Assembly (NCBI RefSeq): GCF_904846625.1
Contig: NZ_CAJHBL010000001.1
Span: 248,001 to 312,000, forward strand
DNA length: 64,000 nt
Direction of reading: 5' to 3'
Origin: Psychrobacter sp. JCM 18900
GTDB taxonomy: Bacteria > Pseudomonadota > Gammaproteobacteria > Pseudomonadales > Moraxellaceae
Part shown: positions 19,160 through 27,315 of the stretch, piece by piece
How positions within the stretch are numbered: the first letter of the stretch is position 1
Layout: each line of letters opens with the position of its first letter
Translations under genes and position numbers: made by a program
Notes under the pieces: model-generated
Database searches by the model: none
Told to the model about the DNA's origin: nothing
Seen by the model: only the letters and a program-made list of their open reading frames with translations

Positions 19160-21088
19160 TTATCCAATCGGACGTCTGCCTGCTTCGATGGTTTTTTGAC
19201 GGGTACGCTTACCTTGACCAAATGCTTGCGTAATACGGTCAATGATAATGGCAACGATAACGATGGCCGTACCTGCTTGTAGGCCCTGACCAATATTGAG
19301 CGTTTGGATAGACTGCAATACATCTTCACCCAGCCCAGGAGCACCAATCATTGAGGCCAATACCACCATGGCAAGTGACATCATCACAGCCTGATTGATA
19401 CCTGCCATAATACTAGGCAACGCTTGTGGCAATTTAATCCAGAGAAGTAGCTGTAAATGGGTACTACCAAAAGATCGTCCTGCCTCAACCATTTCATGAT
19501 TGACTTGTGTAATCCCTAACGTCGTCAGACGAATCAAGGGCGGCAACGCATAAATCACGGTCGCGAATAACGCAGGCACTTTACCAATACCAAACAGCAT
19601 CAGCACTGGTATGAGATATACAAAACTCGGCATGGTCTGCATGATATCTAGCACTGGCGTCACTATCTTGCGTAGCAGTTTGCTACCTGACATAGCGATA
19701 CCAATAGGAATACCAATCACTACCGTGACCAGTACCGATACGATAAGCAGCGCTAGAGTGTCAATTAATGCGCCCCATAAGCCAAAAGCACCAATCAAAA
19801 ACAGCCCTGCACCACATGCCAGCGCAAACCAAATCTTGCGAACACCAAACCAGCCAAGCACAGTCACAAATGCAATAATCAACCAAGGTGAGATAACCGT
19901 TAATAATCGTTCAATAGGTAATAGCAAATAAGTAAGCGCCATCATGCTAATAGTACGGAATACATCACCATAATTTTGAACAACGTTTGCTAAAGCGTTA
20001 TTGAGAGGGGTCTCAAGTGACCATGAAGGAAAGCTTGAGGCGAGCGCTGACGCATTGATACTAGATGCAGTTGCTTCTGTAGAGATAGCACCCGTTGAGC
20101 TAAGGCCTAACTTGGTAGCGAGATTGGTAGCGGCCTCATCGGATAACCATGCTTGCCAAACCTCTGGGTTGTCACGCAAAAACACCATGGCTTGCTCATC
20201 GCCAGTGCGTTTACTTTCGCTCATCTCCAAGATAGCACCGTTTAGCTCATCAGAGGTAAATTGCACCTTTTCAAAGACAGCTGCTAGTTCGGGATTGGAT
20301 TCGACAAACGGAGTAGAAACGGCAATACCTAATGGCGATACTGGGAATCCTGACACGCAGTCCATCTTACCATCAACGAGCAAAAGGTTTTGCCAACAAG
20401 CATCCTTATAAGCTGGGAATTCTAACGGCGCAAGGTCATATTTTGCCATTAGCCCAGTAGGCTGCCAGTAGTAAAACAACAGTGGCTTATGCTGCTCGAA
20501 AGCGGAGGCAATTTCAGCATCGAGAGCAGCACCTGTACCAGGGTGTGCATTGTTAAAGAGACTGTCTAAACCGGTAGTTTTTAGCAAACGTGTGTTAAAA
20601 ATCTCACACGTCCAACCAGAAGGGCAGTTCATAAAGCGAGATTTACCAGGATCTTCAGGGTCTTTAAATAGCTCAGTATATTTAGGCAAATCTTGATAGC
20701 TGCGTAGTCCTGGATTCTCTTCCAAGACGTATCGCGGGACATACCAGCCTTGAGTTGCACCGCCCTTTAGCGTATCGCCGATGATGGCCACTTTATTTTG
20801 CTCAATGGCTTTTTCCATGATTGGCGAACGGCCAACCCACTGCTCCCCGATGACCTGAATATCATTCTGTGATAGTGCCGTATCAAGTGCAGGCCCTGCT
20901 CCTGGCACTTCTTCTACCGTACAACCATATCCATCTTCTACGATATGTCTGAGTACGCCGGAGGTAAATTGCCCACTCTCCCAGGTTAGTGCCCCAAATT
21001 TAATCGGCGAGTTGCAGGCTGCAGACGCCGATACAGGCAATAGTATCGCGCTCATCCACAATAAGCTTAATGCAATCCATTGGCGCAT
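19160..21088 (-). CDS. Betaine-type ABC transporter: fused substrate-binding protein and permease
   Basis: 642-aa fusion. A signal peptide (residues 1-24, cleavage expected after ASA) leads to a periplasmic binding domain of the ProX/OpuAC kind (about 25-315, beginning PIKFGALTWESGQFTSGVL, with several Trp for a cation-pi cage such as GEQWVG, TQGWYVP and YYWQPTG). A linker rich in Ala/Ser/Thr (320-350) is followed by six to seven membrane helices of the OpuAB/ProW permease, with the EAA loop EAGRSFGSTHLQLLLW at about 545. ATG 21088 has TAGGAAAGAG just upstream. The order binding protein then permease is the reverse of Lactococcus OpuABC. The ATPase gene follows. Confidence 0.9.
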   Translation of the reverse strand: MRQWIALSLLWMSAILLPVSASAACNSPIKFGALTWESGQFTSGVLRHIVEDGYGCTVEEVPGAGPALDTALSQNDIQVIGEQWVGRSPIMEKAIEQNKVAIIGDTLKGGATQGWYVPRYVLEENPGLRSYQDLPKYTELFKDPEDPGKSRFMNCPSGWTCEIFNTRLLKTTGLDSLFNNAHPGTGAALDAEIASAFEQHKPLLFYYWQPTGLMAKYDLAPLEFPAYKDACWQNLLLVDGKMDCVSGFPVSPLGIAVSTPFVESNPELAAVFEKVQFTSDELNGAILEMSESKRTGDEQAMVFLRDNPEVWQAWLSDEAATNLATKLGLSSTGAISTEATASSINASALASSFPSWSLETPLNNALANVVQNYGDVFRTISMMALTYLLLPIERLLTVISPWLIIAFVTVLGWFGVRKIWFALACGAGLFLIGAFGLWGALIDTLALLIVSVLVTVVIGIPIGIAMSGSKLLRKIVTPVLDIMQTMPSFVYLIPVLMLFGIGKVPALFATVIYALPPLIRLTTLGITQVNHEMVEAGRSFGSTHLQLLLWIKLPQALPSIMAGINQAVMMSLAMVVLASMIGAPGLGEDVLQSIQTLNIGQGLQAGTAIVIVAIIIDRITQAFGQGKRTRQKTIEAGRRPIG

Positions 21089-21374
21089 ACTCTTTCCTAT
21101 TATTATGTTGTATCGGCATGAAATCACTATTAGAACAATAGAACTAAAAATCAGCTGAAAGGTCTATATCATGTTTACCAATGCTGGCTCTAGACCATTC
21201 AGCTACTATCTACTGTTGTTTAGACTTACTACAAAGTGTAGCGATTTATAGAAGTGATGACAAACGCTTATTTGTCGATTAACGCATTAGATAAATTTAC
21301 GATAATTTTGATAAAACTCTTATGATAAGTCGCTCTTAATTTTAGAAATCTATATTTGAGAAGTCATATTTTAG
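21089..21374. other. Intergenic region upstream of the betaine-type importer
   Basis: The spacer upstream of the fused transporter gene (286 bp here, up to the terminator at 21375) should hold the importer promoter on the minus strand. I see only AT-rich sequence and a short palindrome CTTATGATAAG (about 21320-21330); no confident promoter elements. Confidence 0.3.
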
Positions 21375-21409
21375 ACAAAAAAATAGCACCTATCTGGATA
21401 GGTGCTATT
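21375..21409 (-). terminator. Intrinsic terminator downstream of the aldehyde dehydrogenase
   Basis: Perfect 13-bp inverted repeat AATAGCACCTATC (21382-21394) with GATAGGTGCTATT (21397-21409). On the minus strand it is followed by a run of seven T. It lies about 130 bp past the dehydrogenase stop and separates it from the betaine importer. Confidence 0.88.
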
Positions 21410-21460
21410 GGTTATGATATCGATTAAAAAGGTCACTATTACTTTCTATAGCTACTATAA

Positions 21461-21550
21461 AACGTCTACTTCAAAAATAGTTATTTTAAAGACAACTCTT
21501 TTAAGAGCGGTTATTTTAAAGACCTTTATTTCAAGAACAGTTATTTTAAA
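21461..21550. repeat. Three 30-bp tandem repeats overlapping the stop codon of the aldehyde dehydrogenase
   Basis: The decamer TTATTTTAAA occurs at 21481, 21511 and 21541, exactly 30 bp apart, and the 20 bp in between are related (an ACTT- or CTTT-centred segment followed by TCAAGAACAG-like or TTAAGAGCGG-like sequence). The third copy contains the TAA stop of the dehydrogenase, so the array is a duplication of its 3' end. Confidence 0.8.
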
Positions 21551-23025
21551 AACAGCGCCATCGCCTTTTTAAACAGTCCACCATACGGCGGCAATAGTAA
21601 ATTCAGGCCATTGAGCTTGGTTTGTACAAAAATCGGTTTCATATGGCTGAGGCGTTCAAAGCCAGCCTTACCATGGTACGCGCCAGTACCAGAGTCACCC
21701 ACACCACCAAATGGCAAGTCATGCTGGGCAACATGTATCAGAACTTCGTTGATACACAGACCACCTGAGACCGTATTATTACGCACGTTTTCGATACTGC
21801 TGTAGTTGTCACTAAACACATATAGCGCCAATGGGCGTGGACGCGAGTTTACAAAATAAATGGCATCATCAAGCGTCTCATAATGCATCAGCGGCAAAAT
21901 CGGGGCAAAAATCTCGTTTTGCATAAGGTCACTGTCAGGCGCAGGCTCGCTGACGATGACTGGTGGCATTAGACGGGTTTCTATATTAGGCTCAACGGTA
22001 GTTAACGCATGTACCTCCCCGCCTGTTAACGCATCTAGATAGCCTTTTACCCGTTTGAACTGCTCAACATTAATAATGCGAGAGTAATCTGGGTTTTCTT
22101 CGATATCAGGATAATGCTTGGTCATCCACTCTTTTGCAAGTTGGATGAACTGGTCATGGTATTGGCGCTGAATCAAGACATAATCTGGCGCAATACACGT
22201 CTGCCCAGCATTTAGTGTCTTACCCATCATCACTCGATTGACGACAGACTCTAGATTGACATCATCCAGTACAATCACTGGTGATTTGCCACCAAGCTCA
22301 AGCGTTACTGGTGTTAGATTTGGTGCAGCGGCAGCCATTACTTTTTTGCCCACCGCAGTCGATCCGGTATATAGCAGATGGTCAAATGGTAGCTCACTAA
22401 AGGCGGCAGCAATCTCAACTTCACCGAGCACCACACAGATCATATCTGGCGAAAAATAACGAGCAATGGCATCAGCAAACGTCTGAGCAAATTGTGGCGC
22501 GGCTTCACTCATCTTAACCATAATGCGGTTACCCGCGGTGAGTGCATCAATCATCGGGCCAATTGCTAAAAATAACGGATAGTTCCAAGGCACCATGATA
22601 CCGACCACACCCAATGGCTGCGGTTGGATTTCATTATGGGCTGGCATATACAGCGCTGAAATAGGCGCACGATGTGCTTTCATCCATTTTTTGCCGTGTT
22701 TTTTGGCGTGGCTAATACCGGTAAAGCTAGGAAATAACTCAGCAAACTGCGTCTCTGACTGGCTACGATAGCCAAAGTCTGCACTAATCGCCTTTGCAAA
22801 ACTCTCTTGGTTGTCACTCAGCATCACTTCTAGATTATCTAGCTGCGTCGTACGAGTGCCCCAATCATTAATTGGCTGGGTACGGCTTAACATTTGTAAG
22901 CGTGAAAATTGCGCTTTCATCTCATCGATAGTCGTCGCCGTACTTAGGGCTTCAGGCACACGCTGCAGCGCAAAACCGGTCTCGGTCACTGCCTGCTCAT
23001 AGGTGCTTTGGTTGCTATCTGTCAT
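21541..23025 (-). CDS. Coniferyl-aldehyde-type dehydrogenase (class 3-like ALDH)
   Basis: NAD(P)-dependent aldehyde dehydrogenase, 494 aa. Catalytic elements are VTLELGGKSPVIV (general-base Glu) and NAGQTCIAPDYV (nucleophilic Cys) near residue 280; VPWNYPLFLAIGP supplies the NAD-binding Asn, and the cofactor loop GSTAVGKKVM is clear. The short class-3-like form without an oligomerisation tail and the YFxNSRPRPLALY and GGLCINE motifs match coniferyl aldehyde dehydrogenases (CalB) and the fatty-aldehyde ALDH group. Substrate could be an aromatic or long-chain aldehyde. Despite the neighbouring betaine importer it does not look like betaine aldehyde dehydrogenase. The last codons are part of a 30-bp repeat. 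Confidence 0.88.
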   Translation of the reverse strand: MTDSNQSTYEQAVTETGFALQRVPEALSTATTIDEMKAQFSRLQMLSRTQPINDWGTRTTQLDNLEVMLSDNQESFAKAISADFGYRSQSETQFAELFPSFTGISHAKKHGKKWMKAHRAPISALYMPAHNEIQPQPLGVVGIMVPWNYPLFLAIGPMIDALTAGNRIMVKMSEAAPQFAQTFADAIARYFSPDMICVVLGEVEIAAAFSELPFDHLLYTGSTAVGKKVMAAAAPNLTPVTLELGGKSPVIVLDDVNLESVVNRVMMGKTLNAGQTCIAPDYVLIQRQYHDQFIQLAKEWMTKHYPDIEENPDYSRIINVEQFKRVKGYLDALTGGEVHALTTVEPNIETRLMPPVIVSEPAPDSDLMQNEIFAPILPLMHYETLDDAIYFVNSRPRPLALYVFSDNYSSIENVRNNTVSGGLCINEVLIHVAQHDLPFGGVGDSGTGAYHGKAGFERLSHMKPIFVQTKLNGLNLLLPPYGGLFKKAMALFLK

Positions 23026-23383
23026 TTGTCTTCCTTGTCATAATCATAGTAATAGTCATAAGGTTTGTAGTCACTACATTATATTGGGTTAGAGGCTCTA
23101 TCTTTCTAGTCAGGTGCACTCTTTGATAACCTACTCTGACTATAAATTTCATCAGATTCCATTCATTACACTTTAATGTAGCGCATCGACTGAGCAATGA
23201 ACAGCACCTTTGGTTGACTACTGCGTCTGTACTAGCAGTACCTTTATAAGCGACCTACCACTGTTCTATACCTATTATTTCGTCAGCCATTGCTAGCTGT
23301 TTTCTATTAGTATTTACGCCACTTACAGACATTGCGACAGTATATATCTTTGGGCGATAGTCGCCAAAACTGCTACACTACCG
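23026..23383. other. 358-bp divergent intergenic region (aldehyde dehydrogenase / lipB)
   Basis: Promoters for both divergent genes should lie here. I see a small inverted repeat GTACT-AGC-AGTAC around 23228-23240 and otherwise nothing I can assign. Confidence 0.3.
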
Positions 23384-24271
23384 ATGAGCATTATTTATTT
23401 TAAACTTGATAATAATAAGACAGATACTCTCATGCAAAATGATACACAACCCCTCAATAATACGCTTGTCAGCAAATCTCTCTCAGCGGCCGATTATGTC
23501 CCTACTCTCGATGCGATGCTGGCACGCACCCTCGAACGTATCGATCTAAAGAAACGACAAGGACTGCATACGCCTGATGAACTGTGGATTGTTGATCATA
23601 ACGATGTCTACACGCTTGGACAGGCAGGCAAAGAAGAGCATATATTACAGCGTACTGACACGCCTATCATCAAGACCGATCGCGGTGGTCAGGTGACATG
23701 GCACGGTCATGGGCAGTTGGTGATCTATTGGTTGTTTGACTTGGACAGTCTCAAATGGAGTGTGCGCAATCTTGTCTCCCATGCTGAGCAAGCGATAGAA
23801 GACGTCATCAATGACTGTTTGCGTAGCTCACCATCTAGTAGCGACAATATCAGTGCTCATGCACGCCGCGATGCCCCTGGTGTCTACTTATATGCAGATA
23901 CTGGTGCAACAGATGACAGCACCTCTACAGATGACAACTCTCTTGATAATAAAATTATGCTTGGCAAAATGGCCTCGCTAGGCTTTAAGATTAAGCATGG
24001 CTTTAGCTACCATGGCATTGCGATTAATTTAAATTGTGACCTATCTTCATTTAACGCTATCAATCCTTGTGGCTATGCCGGCATGCAAATGTTGCGATTG
24101 TCTGATTTTGTAGCCATGCAGACAGATTCAGAGCAAACAGAGCCAGAGGCGCAAACCGAGCAGCAAATGAGCGATTCATTCAGCTATGAGACAGTCACTC
24201 AAAAACTTATTGATAACATCGCCAAGCGTCATGCTGGACTGATTGAGTTGCGAGCTATCGCGCCCAAGTAA
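23384..24271 (+). CDS. lipB: Lipoyl(octanoyl) transferase
   Basis: Transfers octanoate from octanoyl-ACP to lipoyl domains, the first step of lipoate synthesis. 295 aa, longer than the usual 210-230. The core motifs are present: DRGGQVTWHGHGQLVIY (about 103), RRDAPGVYLY, GKMASLGFKI with the active-site Lys (about 205), HGIAINLN and the catalytic Cys in INPCGY. Extra length comes from a Ser/Thr/Asp insertion of about 20 residues between PGVYLY and the Lys motif, another short one before RRDAPG, and a Glu/Gln-rich C-terminal loop. The upstream ATG (23384) and one at 23432 are both possible; neither has a clear ribosome site. Confidence 0.93.
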   Translation: MSIIYFKLDNNKTDTLMQNDTQPLNNTLVSKSLSAADYVPTLDAMLARTLERIDLKKRQGLHTPDELWIVDHNDVYTLGQAGKEEHILQRTDTPIIKTDRGGQVTWHGHGQLVIYWLFDLDSLKWSVRNLVSHAEQAIEDVINDCLRSSPSSSDNISAHARRDAPGVYLYADTGATDDSTSTDDNSLDNKIMLGKMASLGFKIKHGFSYHGIAINLNCDLSSFNAINPCGYAGMQMLRLSDFVAMQTDSEQTEPEAQTEQQMSDSFSYETVTQKLIDNIAKRHAGLIELRAIAPK

Positions 24272-24356
24272 ATTTTGAGTCCGTTTTTGCATAATCTTTT
24301 TTTGCATAATATCTTGCACGCTTAGACTTAAGCATTAAGAGAAAATTCAGTACAAA

Positions 24357-24367
24357 CTTGCTATAAT
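24357..24367 (+). promoter_or_regulatory. Extended -10 promoter of ppa
   Basis: TTGCTATAAT contains TG-N-TATAAT, a perfect extended -10 element (TATAAT at 24362-24367), 99 bp before the ppa ATG. No good -35 hexamer lies 17 bp upstream, which fits an extended -10 promoter. Confidence 0.55.
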
Positions 24368-24465
24368 CGCATGCAGTACAAATCGGACGCAGCAACTATC
24401 CTTGCTGTATCCCTAGCTCAACCCCTTATTCAAACATTTAAAACAAAAGCAAATTGGAGCATTTT

Positions 24466-24996
24466 ATGGCAGATTTTAACAAAATTTTGGACGCAGGCGA
24501 CGTAGACGGCGGCATCATCAACGTAGTAGTAGAGATCCCAGCTGGTAGCAGCCATAAAATTGAGTGGAATCGCGAATTAGCAGTATTTGAGCTTGACCGT
24601 ATTGACCCACAGATTTTTGCCAAACCTTGTAACTATGGTTTCATCCCACAAACACTTGACGAAGACGGCGATGAGCTTGACGTATTGCTATTGACTGAAC
24701 AGCCATTACCGACTGGTATTTTCTTAAAAGCCAAAGTTATCGGCGTGATGAAGTTTGTTGATGATGGCGAAGTAGATGACAAAATCGTTGTTGTCCCTGC
24801 TGATGACCGTGACACAGGCAATGCTTACAACAGCTTAGAAGACCTACCAAAGCAGTTGATCAACCAATTAGAGTTCCATTTCAGCCATTATAAAGACCTG
24901 AAAAAAGCTGGTACGACGGTTGTTGAATCTTGGGGTGATGTTGCAGAAGCGAAAGAAGTTATCAAAGAGTCTATCCAACGTTGGAAAGATCTATAA
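24466..24996 (+). CDS. ppa: Inorganic pyrophosphatase
   Basis: Family I soluble pyrophosphatase, 176 aa. It hydrolyses PPi released by biosynthesis. Motifs: IPAGSSHKIEWN near 29, CNYGFIPQTL at about 52, and the metal-binding signature DGDELDVLLL at about 65 (family D-x-D-x-x-D type) followed by VVPADDRD. The real start is ATG 24466 with GGAG seven bases upstream; an upstream in-frame TTG overlaps that ribosome site and is rejected. A strong terminator lies 40 bp after the stop. Confidence 0.97.
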   Translation: MADFNKILDAGDVDGGIINVVVEIPAGSSHKIEWNRELAVFELDRIDPQIFAKPCNYGFIPQTLDEDGDELDVLLLTEQPLPTGIFLKAKVIGVMKFVDDGEVDDKIVVVPADDRDTGNAYNSLEDLPKQLINQLEFHFSHYKDLKKAGTTVVESWGDVAEAKEVIKESIQRWKDL

Positions 24997-25036
24997 TTAT
25001 CAAATATTGGCAAAAATGCCAATAACGATAAATAAT

Positions 25037-25073
25037 AAAATACCGCAGTCACCATAGTGGCCGCGGTATTTTT
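25037..25073 (+). terminator. Intrinsic terminator of ppa
   Basis: AAAATACCGC pairs with GCGGTATTTT around an inner stem GTCAC/GTGGC with loop CATA; a T-run follows on the plus strand. Confidence 0.85.
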
Positions 25074-25153
25074 CTGCTTGAACATTGCTTATCTAACATG
25101 GTTATAATGAGCATATAACTCATTCACACTTATACGCCGTAATAAGGACAGTC

Positions 25154-25618
25154 ATGTTTAACCCCGACCCTAGCGCAAAACCGGTCAATACCAAGTTGCC
25201 AAGAGACGTCATTATGATGGTCGAAAAAAACAACCTAGTAATGGCTATTAAAACTTTGGCGGCAGACGAAAACATCAGTATGGATGAAGCCAAAAGTAGA
25301 ATTGATGCTTACGAGACCCAGCTGAAAGTAAAGCAACAACAGAAGCTCAATACCATTGCTAGTAAACAAGGCATTCCAAATCAAGCCATTAGCTTTGATA
25401 GAGAGCAAGAGGAAGACGAGCCTGGGCCATTGGTAAAAAATCGTGTTAAAACGACTAAACAGAGTCAAGGGTTTAAGGGGCTACAAGATGGTGTCGATAG
25501 TCAGTTGAATGACTTAGGCTATAAGAAACCTCTACTACCTTATTGGCTAAAACGACTGCTCGTGATTGCTGTCTTGATGATAGGAATGTTTTGGATATTG
25601 TGGCGAGTATTTGGTTAA
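25154..25618 (+). CDS. Hypothetical membrane-anchored protein
   Basis: 154 aa, family not recognised. Residues 1-55 form a helical segment with LPRDVIMMVEKNNLVMAIK and a following SMDEAKSRIDAYE helix, resembling the small helical ribosome- or membrane-associated domains of moraxella-type proteins. Residues 55-125 are Lys/Gln/Glu-rich, and one membrane helix lies at the C-terminus (about 132-150, LVIAVLMIGMFWILW) with the basic side just before it, so the bulk is expected in the cytoplasm. AAGGACAGTC precedes the ATG. It follows the ppa terminator and is convergent with the TauE/SafE gene. Confidence 0.7.
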   Translation: MFNPDPSAKPVNTKLPRDVIMMVEKNNLVMAIKTLAADENISMDEAKSRIDAYETQLKVKQQQKLNTIASKQGIPNQAISFDREQEEDEPGPLVKNRVKTTKQSQGFKGLQDGVDSQLNDLGYKKPLLPYWLKRLLVIAVLMIGMFWILWRVFG

Positions 25619-25667
25619 GTGATTTAGCTAAATAAGAAACTGGCTCGACATATTCCCCATACAGCCA

Positions 25668-25710
25668 CATACCGACTAGCTATAATTTAAGAATGTAGCT
25701 AGCCAGTATG
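25668..25710. terminator. Hairpin between convergent genes
   Basis: CATAC-CG-A-CTAGCTA pairs with TAGCTAG-C-CA-GTATG, giving two stacked stems around a 13-base loop. It lies between the convergent hypothetical gene and TauE/SafE. There is no U-tract, so termination is uncertain. Confidence 0.35.
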
Positions 25711-25765
25711 CTAATAGAACACCTGCTTCTAAAGTATCTTGTCGTATCTACTAATCTCAAACTAC

Positions 25766-26581
25766 TTAGAGTAATCCTTTATATAAAAAGTAACAGCCTA
25801 CGACGGTCAACAGTACTGCAAAGCATTTTTTTAGCAACTGTGGCGATAATGCGTGAGCGACTTTTGCGCCTAGCTTGGCGGTAAAGAAGCTCATAATGCT
25901 AATGCCTAAAAAAGCATAGATGTGAACAAAGCCAATCGTATTGGGCACGTCGACTTGCGCCTGCATGCCAAAGAATATAAACCCTAGCGCGCCTGCAATG
26001 GCGATAGGCAATCCACATGCGGCTGAGGTTCCAACTGCTTTTTGCATAACCACACCGTAACGTGTGAGATAAGGTACGGTTAAGCTACCACCGCCAATCC
26101 CAAAAATAGCAGAAGCGATACCGATACCCGCCCCTGCTGCTAGTTGCTTAGGCTTTGAAGGCAAAGCTATATGAATATTACCAGCATCGCTATCTGCTTT
26201 CTTTTTACCACCCATAAACATTTTATAAGCAACCCAAAGCAAAAACACACCAACAATCAACTGGAGATATAACCCAGATATCTGTCCTGCTATCCCTGCC
26301 CCTAAAAAGCAGCCTATTACTAAGCCTGGCGTCAGGTTTTTAAAGACAGGCCACATGACTGCGCCTTTTTTGTTATGCGCCATGAGCGAGCTTATAGACG
26401 TGACAATAATGGTTGCCAGTGAAGTACCCAAGGCCAAGTGCATAATAGTGTCAGGACTGTAACCCATTTGCGTAAAGACGATAAATAGCAGTGGTACGAT
26501 AATAGTGCCACCGCCTACTCCAAATAGCCCCGCAGCAAATCCTGCTAGCGCCCCTATTATTAAAAAAGTTATTAATTCCAC
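25766..26581 (-). CDS. Sulfite exporter TauE/SafE family protein
   Basis: 271-aa inner-membrane protein with about eight hydrophobic segments and the two-fold repeat of the TauE/SafE family: GLFGVGGGTIIVPLL at about residue 19 and the second-half counterpart AIFGIGGGSLTVPYL at about 159. Family knowledge: members export sulfite, sulfoacetate or other organosulfur anions, though many have unknown substrates. It lies 113 bp downstream of the flavin reductase in the mesX-mesD block and on the same strand, so it may be the last gene of that operon; no terminator is seen between them. Confidence 0.87.
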   Translation of the reverse strand: MELITFLIIGALAGFAAGLFGVGGGTIIVPLLFIVFTQMGYSPDTIMHLALGTSLATIIVTSISSLMAHNKKGAVMWPVFKNLTPGLVIGCFLGAGIAGQISGLYLQLIVGVFLLWVAYKMFMGGKKKADSDAGNIHIALPSKPKQLAAGAGIGIASAIFGIGGGSLTVPYLTRYGVVMQKAVGTSAACGLPIAIAGALGFIFFGMQAQVDVPNTIGFVHIYAFLGISIMSFFTAKLGAKVAHALSPQLLKKCFAVLLTVVGCYFLYKGLL

Positions 26582-26694
26582 AGGATAGTTACTTCTTATT
26601 TAGATTTAATGAGATGATAATTATAGTTAAACGACTGCTTAATGTTGAACGAGCAATAGCCCATAGGCTCAGGGGTTGGACTATAAATACTGGA

Positions 26695-27210
26695 TTAAAT
26701 AAGTTCCACTTGCCCTACTCTAGAGTAGGCACGATTGAAGTAAACCAACCCTTCATCAGTTCCGCCTTGTGGCTCAGCCTGATTGATGGCGACAACGCGG
26801 CACATAAAGACGCTATGTGTGCCGACTTCTTGAATTTGTTCAATCTCACAATCAAAGCTGACCAAGGCATCCTCCAACACAGGAGCGCCTGTTTGTAATT
26901 GTATCCAAGAACCATATTCAAACCGTTCTTCTGAACACAGCTTAGAGGCAAAAGCATTGGACAGCTGCTCATGTTGCGCGCCTAACACATTGACACTTAA
27001 AATCTTATTTTCCAGAAAGTAGCCATGTGACCGAGACGTTTGATTCATACAGACAAGCAAGGTCGGCGGTGTGTCTGTGACACTACATACTGCCGATGCT
27101 GTAAACCCATGTACGCCCGTTGGCCCTGCTGTGGTCACCACATTGACCGCAGTCGTTAGCAAAGACATGGCATCTCTAAAGTCGGTCGCGTCAATCCTAT
27201 CTTTAATCAT
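26695..27210 (-). CDS. Flavin reductase family protein (HpaC/RutF-like)
   Basis: NAD(P)H:flavin oxidoreductase of the FMN-binding split-barrel family, 171 aa. The family core is clear: HGFTASAVCSVTDTPPTLLVCMN (about residues 34-56, in two parts) forms the FMN site, ILSVNVLGAQHEQLSNAFA follows, and a conserved His is in GTHSVFMCRV. Such enzymes release reduced FMN or FAD to a partner monooxygenase. AGGA lies nine bases before the ATG. It starts 105 bp after the mesD stop on the same strand, and mesX is upstream of mesD; a role in supplying reduced flavin to that oxygen-dependent system is inference from position. Confidence 0.88.
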   Translation of the reverse strand: MIKDRIDATDFRDAMSLLTTAVNVVTTAGPTGVHGFTASAVCSVTDTPPTLLVCMNQTSRSHGYFLENKILSVNVLGAQHEQLSNAFASKLCSEERFEYGSWIQLQTGAPVLEDALVSFDCEIEQIQEVGTHSVFMCRVVAINQAEPQGGTDEGLVYFNRAYSRVGQVELI

Positions 27211-27315
27211 TGCTTCAATCCTGAGAAACGTTAAAAAATAACGTTAAAAAATTGTGCTTCAATTTTAGTTTTGCAAAGGAAATTCTTTAAATAGAATTTC
27301 CTAAACGGCTAAACT

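Noticed and set aside
21541-23025. Betaine aldehyde dehydrogenase because of the adjacent betaine importer
   Set aside because: The motifs match the short class-3-like coniferyl aldehyde dehydrogenase group, and a terminator separates it from the importer.
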